Assembly: GCA_002497025.1 (NCBI GenBank)
Contig: DAMG01000099.1
Span: 2,503-26,931, forward strand
Direction of reading: 5' to 3'
Length of the DNA: 24,429 nt
Source: Euryarchaeota archaeon UBA126
Lineage (GTDB): Archaea > Thermoplasmatota > Poseidoniia > Poseidoniales > Thalassarchaeaceae
The notes beneath the pieces were generated by a model. It saw only the letters and a list, made by a program, of their open reading frames with translations. It was not told the DNA's origin and searched no databases. The position numbers and the translations under genes were made by a program. Below, in pieces: positions 15,272 to 23,956 of this stretch. Position 1 is the stretch's first letter. Each line of letters starts with the position of its first letter.

Positions 15272-16873
15272 CTACTCTTTAGGCCCAATCATCTCTCTAG
15301 GTTTCACCCATTGATCGAATTGATCGTTTGTAACCAGGCCAAGTTCAAGCGCAGACTCTCTAAGTGTAGAACCGCTTGAGTGTGCATGTTTAGCAATCTT
15401 TGCTGCGCCATCGTACCCAATGTGATTGTTTAGAGCTGTGACCAGCATCAAACTATTTTCAAGATGGGATGCAATAACTCCTTCATTGGCCTCAAGTCCA
15501 TCGACACATTTCTCGGTAAAGGCCTTGCAAGTATCTGCAAGTAATCTGGTACTGTGTAGCAAATTGTGTATCATCAAGGGCTTGTACACATTAAGTTCGA
15601 AGTTTCCTTGGCTGCCCCCGACGCTAATTGCTGTGTGATTACCCATTACTTGGCAACACACCATCGTCATCGCTTCGGACTGTGTTGGATTGACCTTTCC
15701 AGGCATGATACTAGAACCTGGTTCGTTTGCTGGTAGGGATAATTCTCCAAAGCCACAGCGTGGTCCTGAGCCCATCCAACGAATGTCGTTTGCAATCTTC
15801 ATTAGGCTTGCAGCGAGAGTGTTTAGTGCCCCTGAAGCAGCAACAATTGCATCATGGGCGGCTAGTTGCGCAAATTTGTTTTCAGCCGAGATGAATGGTA
15901 ATTGGGTCTTCTCGGCAATTCTATCGGCGACTTTGTCAGCGAATTCGTAATGAGTGTTTAGTCCCGTTCCAACAGCTGTTCCGCCTAATGCTAACTCCAG
16001 TAAATCGTCCCATGCAGCTTCAATTCGACGGATATCGGATGAAAGCATCGAAACATAGCCTCCAAACTCTTGACCAAGAGTAAGTGGAACTGCGTCCATT
16101 AGATGAGTTCGACCAATTTTCACTATATTCTCAAACTCATCGGCCTTTGCAGCGAGAGAATTGTGTAGTAATCGCACTGCAGGTAATAATCGGTGGTGGA
16201 TTTCCTCGGCGGCTGCGATGTGCATGGCTGTGGGAAAAGTATCGTTGCTGGATTGGCCACGATTTACGTGATCATTAGGGTGCACCGGTGATTTGCTACC
16301 CAACTCACCTCCTGCCATCTCTATTGCTCGATTAGCAATGACTTCGTTACTATTCATGTTAGTCTGTGTTCCGGATCCCGTTTGCCAAATTCGGAGTGGG
16401 AAATGTTCGTCCATTGAACCAGATATCACCTCGTCAGAGGCTGAAGAGATTAGAGCGCCGATCTGAGGGTCGAGTTGGCCGAGTTCGACATTAGTTTCTG
16501 CTGCTGCTTGTTTTAGGATTCCGAAGGCTCTGATTACTGATGGCGGCATCTTATCTGAACCTATATCGAAGTTGATTAGTGAACGGGCGGTTTGTGCTCC
16601 AAAGTATCGATCCGCTGGAACTTCTAACTCCCCCATGGTATCTTTTTCGATTCTTATTTCGCCTATCACTCCGGATGCGCTTCTTTGCTCGATAGAGGAG
16701 TCTTGTACTGGTGTGATTTGCTCGGTTTCCAAACCATTTTGGATTAATTTTGTTATTGTAGCGGATCTGCCATCATTTCGACCTTTTCCGACCCGTCTAT
16801 CTAGCTTCCTTGCAAGCTCTTCTGGTATGCTGATACTGATTATTCGGCGGTCCCCCGCTCTGTGTTTGGCCAT
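15272..16873 (-). CDS. fumC: Class II fumarate hydratase with N-terminal ribbon-helix-helix domain
   Basis: Residues about 72-533 are a complete class II fumarase (TCA cycle, fumarate to malate): TGSGTQTNMNSNEVIANRA, HPNDHVNRGQSSNDTFPTA, the GRTHLMDAVPLTLGQE histidine region, and the family signature GSSIMPGKVNP with the catalytic serine. Ahead of it is a 50-residue domain not found in ordinary FumC: a strand (RIISISIP, 10-17), helix (EELARKLDRRVGK) and helix (GRSATITKLIQNGLE), the layout of CopG/Arc-type ribbon-helix-helix DNA-binding domains, joined by a linker at about 50-71. The reading frame is unbroken. ATG 16873 is supported by a TATA-like TTTATTAAT centred 25 bp upstream, giving a leaderless message that includes the extra domain. 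The GTG for V69 is a possible internal start but has only a weak site before it. Confidence 0.92.
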   Translation of the reverse strand: MAKHRAGDRRIISISIPEELARKLDRRVGKGRNDGRSATITKLIQNGLETEQITPVQDSSIEQRSASGVIGEIRIEKDTMGELEVPADRYFGAQTARSLINFDIGSDKMPPSVIRAFGILKQAAAETNVELGQLDPQIGALISSASDEVISGSMDEHFPLRIWQTGSGTQTNMNSNEVIANRAIEMAGGELGSKSPVHPNDHVNRGQSSNDTFPTAMHIAAAEEIHHRLLPAVRLLHNSLAAKADEFENIVKIGRTHLMDAVPLTLGQEFGGYVSMLSSDIRRIEAAWDDLLELALGGTAVGTGLNTHYEFADKVADRIAEKTQLPFISAENKFAQLAAHDAIVAASGALNTLAASLMKIANDIRWMGSGPRCGFGELSLPANEPGSSIMPGKVNPTQSEAMTMVCCQVMGNHTAISVGGSQGNFELNVYKPLMIHNLLHSTRLLADTCKAFTEKCVDGLEANEGVIASHLENSLMLVTALNNHIGYDGAAKIAKHAHSSGSTLRESALELGLVTNDQFDQWVKPREMIGPKE

Positions 16874-16883
16874 AAACAGGCGG

Positions 16884-16910
16884 TTAATTAGTTATTAATA
16901 AAATTAATTA
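16884..16910 (-). promoter_or_regulatory. fumC promoter with paired TTAATTA sites
   Basis: On the minus strand the TATA-like core TTTATTAAT (plus 16894-16902) is centred 25 bp before the fumC ATG. It is bracketed by two identical TTAATTA copies at 16884-16890 and 16904-16910, exactly 20 bp apart (about two helical turns), a spacing that suits a ribbon-helix-helix operator. AT-richness of a promoter makes chance copies possible. Confidence 0.45.
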
Positions 16911-16929
16911 TTGACTTTCTGTACGACGA

Positions 16930-17421
16930 TTACTCTTCTAAACGTTCAACAGAGATGATTTTTTGAGGGTCATAAGGCCTATCTCCAGGCTTAGTATCAC
17001 AGTTCTCAATCTTGTAGACGTTCTCCATGCCCTCGATAACCTCTCCAAAAACCGCGTGATTTCCGTCTAACCAAGGTGTTGGAACGGTGGTTAGGAAGAA
17101 TTGCGAGCCGCCAGTATTAGGCCCTGCATTTGCCATAGAAAATAAGCCTGGTCTGTCATGTTTTTTTGCCAAAGCGGATGGCTCGCAAGGAATCTTCCAA
17201 CCAGGGCCGCCTGTTCCTGCCCTTCCATCGAACGGATCCTTTGATCTTGGACATCCGCCTTGAATCATGAAATTCTTAATTACGCGATGGAAGTGTAATC
17301 CGTTGTAGAATTCCTCATCGACCAATTTTAGGAAGTTGCCTGTTGTTTCAGGGCAATCTTCCGTATACAGTGCAATGTCAATATCTCCGGCGCTTGTCGT
17401 CATTCTAACCATAGTGGGCAT
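16930..17421 (-). CDS. Cyclophilin-type peptidyl-prolyl cis-trans isomerase
   Basis: About 163 residues of a single cyclophilin domain, cytoplasmic (no signal peptide). Active-site features are all visible: FHRVIKNFMIQGG with the catalytic arginine and phenylalanine, GGSQFFLTT with the conserved glutamine, and PWLDGNHAVFGEV with the tryptophan of cyclophilin A-like enzymes. It speeds proline isomerisation during folding. Starts are ambiguous: GTG 17439, ATG 17421, or later ATGs at MVRM; 17421 is a compromise because no strong ribosome-binding site is seen. It lies between the PH-domain gene (46 bp upstream) and fumC, which has its own promoter. Confidence 0.92.
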   Translation of the reverse strand: MPTMVRMTTSAGDIDIALYTEDCPETTGNFLKLVDEEFYNGLHFHRVIKNFMIQGGCPRSKDPFDGRAGTGGPGWKIPCEPSALAKKHDRPGLFSMANAGPNTGGSQFFLTTVPTPWLDGNHAVFGEVIEGMENVYKIENCDTKPGDRPYDPQKIISVERLEE

Positions 17422-17467
17422 GGTACCAACGAGTGGCACCTAGTCCAATAGGATGACGATTGAGTTT

Positions 17468-18001
17468 TCACTCTTCGCTGGATAGATTAGTATTGATTTC
17501 CTTTAGTAAATCTCTGATTTCAATTAGAACGTTATCGGATTCGGTTGAAGGGCTAGACTGTTGAGTTGGAGTTGCCATCAATGAGTCTCTGTGTTGGAGA
17601 ACGACATCGCGGAATTGATCCGCGTTTTTCACCCCAGATAGTATGAAAGGCGCAGCCCCGGCTGTCTCGAATTGCATCTTGACAACACCGAGTGCTTTCA
17701 GAATTGGGCCTTCGGAAATTGATACGTCAGTAAGTTTGTCTAGAGCGATGTTCTGTTGCTTCTTGAATAACCAACCCATACGCATATTGAGGGAACGAGC
17801 AGTTAGGGCTCCGCTCATATGTTCGTACTGCTTCTGGTGAACTATCCAACCAAATGGAAGCCAAATCAGCATCAATGGAATTCCTATAAATGTCGTCAGG
17901 AGACCTAAATTAGCCATTAACCACCAATAAATGATGATTTTTTTGTCAAATTCTACAGACATAATTTGGCCGCTATCGGCGTAACCCGCCTGTTCCTGCA
18001 T
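17468..18001 (-). CDS. Bacterial-type PH-domain (YdbS/bPH2) membrane protein
   Basis: A 177-residue protein: short hydrophilic N-terminus, a long hydrophobic hairpin (about 23-54, IIIYWWLMANLGLLTTFIG then PLMLIWLPFGWIV), then a PH-like domain (about 57-125) with the pattern LTARSLNMRMGWLFKKQQNI, ALDKLTDVSISEGP and a FILSGVKNADQFRDVV end. The C-terminal tail (about 140-177) is hydrophilic with a possible coiled-coil segment (LIEIRDLLKEINTNL). YdbS/YdbT proteins are membrane-associated and of poorly known role. Start ATG 18001. It sits 36 bp after the CsaA stop, probably in the PyrE-CsaA transcript. Confidence 0.78.
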   Translation of the reverse strand: MQEQAGYADSGQIMSVEFDKKIIIYWWLMANLGLLTTFIGIPLMLIWLPFGWIVHQKQYEHMSGALTARSLNMRMGWLFKKQQNIALDKLTDVSISEGPILKALGVVKMQFETAGAAPFILSGVKNADQFRDVVLQHRDSLMATPTQQSSPSTESDNVLIEIRDLLKEINTNLSSEE

Positions 18002-18037
18002 AATTACCAGAACTACCGCCTAGTTATTCAACATCCC

Positions 18038-18433
18038 CTAAGCAACCATCGACCCGGGCTTGACTTCTTCTGGAAGTTCTAATAGCCTAACAGTACCATC
18101 TGGATCTAGAGCCCCTAAGACTAGGAATTGACTGACAAAACCCGTCGGTAATGTCTTGTCGCCGAGATTCAATGCTCCAACTACACTTCGTCCGGCCAAC
18201 TCTGCTCGAGAATAGTTAGTAATCTGGGCCGAGCTCCAAAGCCTACCAATAATAGGACCGAAATCAACTTCAATTTTGTAAGAGGGTTTACGCATCTCGG
18301 GGAACTCTTCGACTTTGAGAATTATTCCTGACCTCAAATCTAATTCAAAATAAGCAGCAGCCCCGACGTAGTCCTTTTTCTCGAGTTTCTCGGGATGATA
18401 CGGCTCGCTGGAATCAATTACATGTTCCGACAT
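18038..18433 (-). CDS. csaA: CsaA-like tRNA-binding-domain protein
   Basis: A 131-residue protein whose residues about 25-131 match the EMAP-II/tRNA-binding OB-fold in its CsaA form: FELDLRSGIILKVEEFPEMRKPSYKIEVDFGP (given here as FELDLRSGIILKVEEFPE then KPSYKIEVDFG), SSAQITNYS, LAGRSVVGALNLG, and GFVSQFLVLGA. CsaA homodimers have chaperone and secretion-linked activity in Bacillus and bind tRNA; the role in archaea is not settled. An N-terminal extension of about 22 residues precedes the domain. Its ATG directly follows the pyrE stop (TGAATG), so the two are translationally coupled. Confidence 0.87.
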   Translation of the reverse strand: MSEHVIDSSEPYHPEKLEKKDYVGAAAYFELDLRSGIILKVEEFPEMRKPSYKIEVDFGPIIGRLWSSAQITNYSRAELAGRSVVGALNLGDKTLPTGFVSQFLVLGALDPDGTVRLLELPEEVKPGSMVA

Positions 18434-19018
18434 TCACTCACCCGTTACATCCGAGCGAAGAATGAGTGGATGCAAGCTAATTCCGGCAGATTGGAAGGCG
18501 TCTTGACCGCCTTCTTCTCGATCTAGAATAGTAATACAAGCCGCGACATCGCACCCCATATCGATTAGTCGATTAGCGGCTTTGAGAGCGGAACCTCCGG
18601 TTGTAGTTACATCTTCCAATAATACAACCCTGTCGCCTTCTCGCAGGGTTGACCCTTCAATCCCAGGCGGGTTTCCTGTTTTTCGACCGCCTCGACCTTT
18701 TGCTTCCTTACGAACTAGGAAGCCCCTGAGGTCAGATCCCTTTCCTGCCTTTGCAATCGCAATACCAGTGAGCGGTACTGCTCCTAATTCGAGTCCACCG
18801 ACCGCGTCAACACCACCGATTGATTCTATTTCTGCGTGGAGTAGTACACCGATTAGATGAGCACACTCCGGATCCATCATTACTGGCTTCATATCAAAGA
18901 AATGTGGACTCTGTCGGCCACTGGCAAGAGTGAATAATTCGTCAGGAGAGTGTAGATATGCCAAATCACGAACACGCTCGATTAGACGTTGTTTTGCTTC
19001 GGCAACCGTAGTCGACAT
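18434..19018 (-). CDS. pyrE: Orotate phosphoribosyltransferase
   Basis: Converts orotate and PRPP to OMP in pyrimidine synthesis. In 194 residues the type I PRTase features appear: LASGRQSPHFFDMK (orotate-side loop), the VGGLELGAVPLTGIAIA core, the flexible-loop region VRKEAKGRGGRKTG, and the PRPP-binding motif VVLLEDVTTTGGSALKA. No OMP decarboxylase fusion is present. The ATG at 19018 has GGGAGGGAAGAGG just upstream. First gene of the minus-strand run into CsaA; divergent from the DP2 gene. Confidence 0.95.
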   Translation of the reverse strand: MSTTVAEAKQRLIERVRDLAYLHSPDELFTLASGRQSPHFFDMKPVMMDPECAHLIGVLLHAEIESIGGVDAVGGLELGAVPLTGIAIAKAGKGSDLRGFLVRKEAKGRGGRKTGNPPGIEGSTLREGDRVVLLEDVTTTGGSALKAANRLIDMGCDVAACITILDREEGGQDAFQSAGISLHPLILRSDVTGE

Positions 19019-19158
19019 GCCTCTTCCCTCCCATTTCGGCTTGGTGGTAATCGGATGAAGGTTCGCACTCGGAAGGAGTTAGAAGAGTGGGAAGACAGTG
19101 AATGTTCTTGGACGGTCTCGTGCGGTCGTTGAATGTTCAGCAGCGGAGCGTATGTGAC

Positions 19159-22100
19159 ATGGTAGGTCCTGAAAGTCCAGAAATCGTAGTAGATGAGGGT
19201 CGCCTTTCTAGCGAGCTGGAGTCATACAGAAACTGGCTTGATGAAAATACAGAGAAGGTTTACGAAATCGCAGAAGAGGCTCGCTCCAAAGGTTTGGACT
19301 TTGCTGATACTGTTGAAATTCCGCGTGCTGCGGACTTGGCGAGTAGAACTGAAAAATTGCTTGAGGAATACCTCAGACCAACTCCAGATGAAGACCCAAT
19401 TAGAATTGAGGAGGATTTGCGTAAATTGCTTAGCAAGGTAGACCGTGAGACTGCTTCGATTCAAATCGCCGTCGAAGTTGGAAAAAGAATGCACAAACTA
19501 ACGGCCGATGTTCGGCGATCGATTGACACAGGCCTTCGTGTAGGATTGGCAGTACTTACTGAGGCCGTTCTAGTTGCCCCTCTGGAGGGTATCGGAGATG
19601 TTAAGATTCTCAATAATGAGGATGGGACTGAGTTCCTATCAATCGAGTTCTGTGGGCCAATTAGGGCCGCGGGAGGTACAGCGCAGGCTCTTGGTGTGCT
19701 GATTGGCGACATGGTCAGGCGTGAACTAGGATTGAATCGATATATCCCTAGTACACCAGAAGTTGAGAGGGTAAAGGAGGAATTTGGTCTCTATCGAAAG
19801 GGATTGCAATACAAGCCTCCACCAGAAGAAATTGAGATGATTGTAAGGGCCTGTCCAGTGATGATTAACGGAGAGTCAACAGAAGATATCGAATGTTCTG
19901 GATTCAAGGAAGTTCGTAATATCGATGGAGCCCGAGTTAGGGGAGGGGTTCTGCTGGTAATTGGAGAGGGTCTATGTCTCAAGGCTCCTAAAGTTCAGAA
20001 ACACACAGACCGACTAAACATTCCTGGGTGGGATTTCATCGCTCACTTCGCCTCAAAAGGAAAATCTGAGGAGCAGGAGAACTCTTTCAAGCGTAGAGTA
20101 ATCAAAACTGATTCTCGATTCATGGATGATGTAATCGCTGGTCGGCCTGTTTTTGGTGAACCCAGCCAGCCTGGTGCTTTCCGAATAAGATATGGTCGCA
20201 GTAGGGCTTCCGGATTGGCCGCGGCAGGAATTAATCCCGTTTCTATGGAAGCAATGCAAGGATTCCTTGCAGTTGGAACCCAGATGAAAGTAGAGCGCCC
20301 CGGAAAGGCGGCTGCGGTGACTCCTGCCGTCGATATCGAAGGACCCATGGTATTGCTCGAAGATGGCGGATTCCATCGAATAGATTCAATGGAGGAATGG
20401 AATAGTATCAAGGATAACGTTGTCAGACTCTGGGATTCTGGAGAGATGTTAGTTGGCTTTGGAGAATTCCTTGAAAATAACAAGAATCTTGTTCCATCTC
20501 CTTACAATAAGGACTGGTGGGCGGCCGATCTTGCAGAAAATCTCGATCAACCGCAAAAAGTAGAAGAATTCGCATCAATAATTGGTGTAAGTAGAGAACA
20601 TTTGCCTCCTGGGTTACCATTCAATGGTGCGATTAGTCGTGGTGGAGAGCCAGCTTTGGACCGTGTCCGTCGTAGGAGGGATTGGAATCGCTACCTTCGG
20701 AATCTTGAGATGGATTGGCAACAAATTAAGCGCATTTGTATCAAATTCGGAACGGCCCCCCCACCTCCATTCAATCCATGGTGGTCGGACTTACCACTAT
20801 CTTTTACAGGGAAATTAATCGAGGCGCTGTTGAATTCCAAAATCAAGAGTAAGGGTCTAAGAATTCCTGATGTTGTTCAAGGCTGGTCCCCTGAACAAAA
20901 ACTCGAGGATATCGGGCTAGATATACCTTCAACAGGGGCTTGGCCAAGATGGACTGAAGTCGAGACAAATGGAGTAATCAAATCTTCACTATTGGTTCTG
21001 GGAATACAACATACCCATCGACGTGGAGATATTGTAATTCCATCAAATTGGGAAGCACTATTGGAGGGACTTGGACTTGAGGTAGAAGGTTCTCAAATCA
21101 AAATGCGTGCCGACGCCGCACCGCATGTTACGGATAGGGTAGCCAAAATTCGAGCTGCGACCGACAGCCTACGAGTGGAAGAAGTTCGAAGGGGGGAGAT
21201 TGAAGCGGAGCGTGAAGTAGAGCGAATTAGGGCACAAACTGCCGCTCGGCAAAGAGGGATGAGTATTGCCGAGACCGAGAAAGAAGGTGACGAGGCGGCA
21301 GAAGCAATCGAAGATCCAGGCCCATCGAACCCGAAGGAATTAATGGCAGCCCAACACCTTCTAGATGACCATGAGGTAGACAGATCGCTTTGGCTCGTCA
21401 GGAAATTATCCGATTTGAGATGGGAAGATGCAGTACCCTGCCGAATTGGTTCTAGAATGGGTCGACCTGAGAAGGCCAGTAGGCGTAAAATGAAACCGTT
21501 AGTCCACTCTTTATTCCCAATTGGCGATCATGGTGGCCCGCAGCGCTTGCTTGGAGAAGCCGCAAAGCGCGGCCGAATTCGGGTTGAAACTGGCCCTCGA
21601 ATCTGTGTAAAATGCGGAATGGAGTCACCAATGTTACGATGCCATAATCGGCCGGATTCCTCTGTTCCGGAAGAGTGTGGAGGGAAGACTCGGCGCCGGC
21701 CGATTAGAGGAAATAGAACTCCTCGAAGATTAGGCCAAAGGACAAGCATTCCTGTAGCAGGATTACTTGAGGTAAAGCGACGCTCCCTTGGCCTGGACAG
21801 ATTACCTGAAAAGATCAAGTCGGTAAAGGGCCTAATGTCCTATGAACAAACGCCTGAACCACTGGAAAAAGGCATACTGCGAGCAAGAAATGAGCTCTCG
21901 GTGTTTAGAGATGGAACCGCAAGATACGATATGATTGACGTGCCAGTAACTCATTTCCGACCCTCTGAAATCCATACTTCTTGGGAGATACTAAGCAAAT
22001 TAGGATACTCGCATGATGTCGATGGCAACCCCTTAACCGGAGATGAACAAATCCTTGAGTTATTTCCTCAGGATTTCATCCCTTCCTCTCTAGCAATTGA

Positions 22101-23127
22101 GCATCTTACTTCGACTTGTAATTTCGTCGATGAGTTGCTGACTAGATTTTATGGAATGGAATCATTCTACAGAGTAAACTCTGCTGATGATTTAGTTGGC
22201 CATCTGGCAATTGGTCTAGCACCTCACACCTCTGGAGGTGTTTTGTGTCGAATCATTGGTTGGACCGATGCATCAGCCGGCTATGCCCACCCACTATTCC
22301 ATGCAGCCAAGCGTCGCAATTGTGATGGTGATGAGGACAGTATCATGATGTTGATGGATGGCTTGTTGAATTTCTCAAGAGCAATCCTTCCAGCCAATCG
22401 AGGAGGGAGAATGGATGCACCCCTTGTATTGACCACTAGGCTGAATCCCTCCGAGATTGACAAAGAGGCATTGAATGTAGACTGTTCATGGCAATACCCT
22501 AGAGCATTCTATGAGGCATCTCAGGGACAGCCGCATCCTGCTGAGTTGAAATCGTACATTGAGATTGTTGAACATCGTCTTGGAACTTATGGAGACTTGC
22601 GTGGATATGGTTGGACTCATGATTCCGGTGCTCTAGATGCAGGTCCTGCTAATTCATCCTACAAGACATTGGAGACTATGGTTGACAAGATGAATGCTCA
22701 ATTAGAACTTGGATCAAAATTACGTCCAGTTGATGTGTCTAAGGTTGCAAGTCAAGTTATTGAATCGCACTTCTTACCCGATTTGAGAGGAAATCTTGTT
22801 GCATTCACTAGACAGAAAGTCCGTTGTGTTAGATGTGGTGAGTCTTACAGAAGAATGCCATTGGCAGGTCGTTGTATAAAGGCGGACAAATTAGGAGCGG
22901 ATAGATTAGACAAAGGAGTAGATGATTCATCCATGTGCGGTGGTAAAATCACGCTTACTGTCTCGGAAGGTTCTGTTAGAAAATACATCAAAGTCACTCA
23001 ACACGTTATGGAGAATTACGGAGTTGACCTTTACACAAGACAGCGTGTCGATTGGTTATCCGATAGTGTAGATTCTCTGTTCAATGACGATACTGTGACT
23101 GTAATGACACTAAGCGACTTCCTCTGA
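19159..23127 (+). CDS. polC: DNA polymerase II (family D) large subunit DP2
   Basis: The catalytic subunit of the archaeal replicative polymerase PolD, about 1322 residues. Recognisable parts are the N-terminal VYEIAEEARSKGLD and VEIPRAADLASR, then GPIRAAGGTAQALGVLIGD, MINGESTEDIECSGFKEVRN, RVRGGVLLVIGEG, and the active-site segment HAAKRRNCDGDEDSIMMLMD with the catalytic DGD at about 1056-1058. Two zinc-binding clusters lie at about 816 (CVKCG...CHNR...CGG) and about 1222 (CVRCGESY...CIKAD...CGG). A charged helical stretch (about 660-710, VEEVRRGEIEAEREVERIRAQ region) may be an insertion. The C-terminus VMTLSDFL resembles a PCNA-interacting PIP box. No intein interrupts NCDGDED. ATG 19159 fits homologue N-termini better; ATG 19102 would add 19 residues. 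It ends 3 bp from the convergent MptE-like gene. Confidence 0.97.
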   Translation: MVGPESPEIVVDEGRLSSELESYRNWLDENTEKVYEIAEEARSKGLDFADTVEIPRAADLASRTEKLLEEYLRPTPDEDPIRIEEDLRKLLSKVDRETASIQIAVEVGKRMHKLTADVRRSIDTGLRVGLAVLTEAVLVAPLEGIGDVKILNNEDGTEFLSIEFCGPIRAAGGTAQALGVLIGDMVRRELGLNRYIPSTPEVERVKEEFGLYRKGLQYKPPPEEIEMIVRACPVMINGESTEDIECSGFKEVRNIDGARVRGGVLLVIGEGLCLKAPKVQKHTDRLNIPGWDFIAHFASKGKSEEQENSFKRRVIKTDSRFMDDVIAGRPVFGEPSQPGAFRIRYGRSRASGLAAAGINPVSMEAMQGFLAVGTQMKVERPGKAAAVTPAVDIEGPMVLLEDGGFHRIDSMEEWNSIKDNVVRLWDSGEMLVGFGEFLENNKNLVPSPYNKDWWAADLAENLDQPQKVEEFASIIGVSREHLPPGLPFNGAISRGGEPALDRVRRRRDWNRYLRNLEMDWQQIKRICIKFGTAPPPPFNPWWSDLPLSFTGKLIEALLNSKIKSKGLRIPDVVQGWSPEQKLEDIGLDIPSTGAWPRWTEVETNGVIKSSLLVLGIQHTHRRGDIVIPSNWEALLEGLGLEVEGSQIKMRADAAPHVTDRVAKIRAATDSLRVEEVRRGEIEAEREVERIRAQTAARQRGMSIAETEKEGDEAAEAIEDPGPSNPKELMAAQHLLDDHEVDRSLWLVRKLSDLRWEDAVPCRIGSRMGRPEKASRRKMKPLVHSLFPIGDHGGPQRLLGEAAKRGRIRVETGPRICVKCGMESPMLRCHNRPDSSVPEECGGKTRRRPIRGNRTPRRLGQRTSIPVAGLLEVKRRSLGLDRLPEKIKSVKGLMSYEQTPEPLEKGILRARNELSVFRDGTARYDMIDVPVTHFRPSEIHTSWEILSKLGYSHDVDGNPLTGDEQILELFPQDFIPSSLAIEHLTSTCNFVDELLTRFYGMESFYRVNSADDLVGHLAIGLAPHTSGGVLCRIIGWTDASAGYAHPLFHAAKRRNCDGDEDSIMMLMDGLLNFSRAILPANRGGRMDAPLVLTTRLNPSEIDKEALNVDCSWQYPRAFYEASQGQPHPAELKSYIEIVEHRLGTYGDLRGYGWTHDSGALDAGPANSSYKTLETMVDKMNAQLELGSKLRPVDVSKVASQVIESHFLPDLRGNLVAFTRQKVRCVRCGESYRRMPLAGRCIKADKLGADRLDKGVDDSSMCGGKITLTVSEGSVRKYIKVTQHVMENYGVDLYTRQRVDWLSDSVDSLFNDDTVTVMTLSDFL

Positions 23128-23130
23128 GGT

Positions 23131-23889
23131 TTAGACTAGAAACCCCAAGTGTTGTAGAACTTCAGCCATCCACTGAAGTTTGGCCAATTTACGTTTAGGG
23201 TCGGTCGCTCCCGACCACTCTCCTACTAGATCTGTTCGAGTTCCAAGAAGTAATATATCGTCTCTTTCTACACCTAATGCTCGGGCGAAACATACCGCTC
23301 GATCGCCGTCAGTAAAACCACCAGGATTGTGCATTCCTTCAATCGATTCAGGTGTTTGATGAGTCAGTACAATTGGTGGAGGGGTGCGTTGAAAGCTTGC
23401 TAATTCTAACAATTCCGCCCATGAATTAGAATTATCGCCATGAGCGTGTAGAATTACTGGTACGCCTCGCTTAACTGCGGCTACCGTACCATCTCCGCCG
23501 TCCGCATCACTAACGATGCAAACCAAACGTGACCAAGCCCGCTCCGAGACTGAATTAGGAAGTGTGTCCAATACTCCACATGAGCCATCTGCGGCGATGA
23601 GGAGGCAGTTGCTTTCCAATATCTCTTCGACTTCTTCTGTGGTTATCGCCGCACCAAGAATAGCAACCTTGGTATCTCGGAGTACTAATCTCCTATGCAA
23701 AGAAGCGACTGTTTGTGCCCTCCAAGGTTTTGACCAAGTTTCTATCTCGGAATCATCCACTTTAGAGGCTAAGGCAAGCGCGCTATCGACATCTGCTTGT
23801 AGTTCCCAACCGAAGTGTTCACGCACCTCATTCTGTAGTTCGAGCAAGCGCTCGTCAACTGGATTAAGGTCGGTGGGTTTAGTCGGCAT
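23131..23889 (-). CDS. mptE: MptE-like 6-hydroxymethylpterin pyrophosphokinase (DUF115)
   Basis: About 252 residues. The C-terminal half has the DUF115/MptE-type pattern: VAILGAAITTEEVEE, LLIAADGSCGVL, LVCIVSDADGG, VILHAHGDNSNSW, NPGGFTDGDRAVCFARALG and ILLLGTRTD. Archaeal members pyrophosphorylate 6-hydroxymethyl-7,8-dihydropterin in tetrahydropterin cofactor synthesis. The N-terminal 70 residues are less conserved. ATG 23889 is preferred over an upstream start at 23985 because GGAGAAG precedes it and the longer form would overlap the primase start and run through the promoter. Function is by family resemblance. Confidence 0.85.
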   Translation of the reverse strand: MPTKPTDLNPVDERLLELQNEVREHFGWELQADVDSALALASKVDDSEIETWSKPWRAQTVASLHRRLVLRDTKVAILGAAITTEEVEEILESNCLLIAADGSCGVLDTLPNSVSERAWSRLVCIVSDADGGDGTVAAVKRGVPVILHAHGDNSNSWAELLELASFQRTPPPIVLTHQTPESIEGMHNPGGFTDGDRAVCFARALGVERDDILLLGTRTDLVGEWSGATDPKRKLAKLQWMAEVLQHLGFLV

Positions 23890-23937
23890 CAGACACTTCT
23901 CCAGTGGAAGGATTCGGTGAGTCTTGAAATACCCTCT

Positions 23938-23948
23938 CGATATATTGC
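23938..23948. promoter_or_regulatory. TATA-like element between mptE and priL
   Basis: CGATATATTGC is nearly symmetrical. On the minus strand it predicts a start near 23917 and a leader of about 28 nt containing GGAGAAG before the mptE ATG. On the plus strand it lies only about 14-20 bp before the priL ATGs (23957, 23963), slightly close for a leaderless start. Confidence 0.35.
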
Positions 23949-23956
23949 GGCTTACA

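Noticed and set aside
19055..19132. 25-residue ORF (MKVRTRKELEEWEDSECSWT...) upstream of DP2, with GGTGGT before its ATG
   Set aside because: Too short to judge, overlaps the alternative DP2 start at 19102, and has no recognisable homology; could be a leader peptide but support is thin.
20043..20483. 146-residue minus-strand ORF inside DP2
   Set aside because: Antisense shadow of a highly conserved polymerase coding region; no promoter or domain support.
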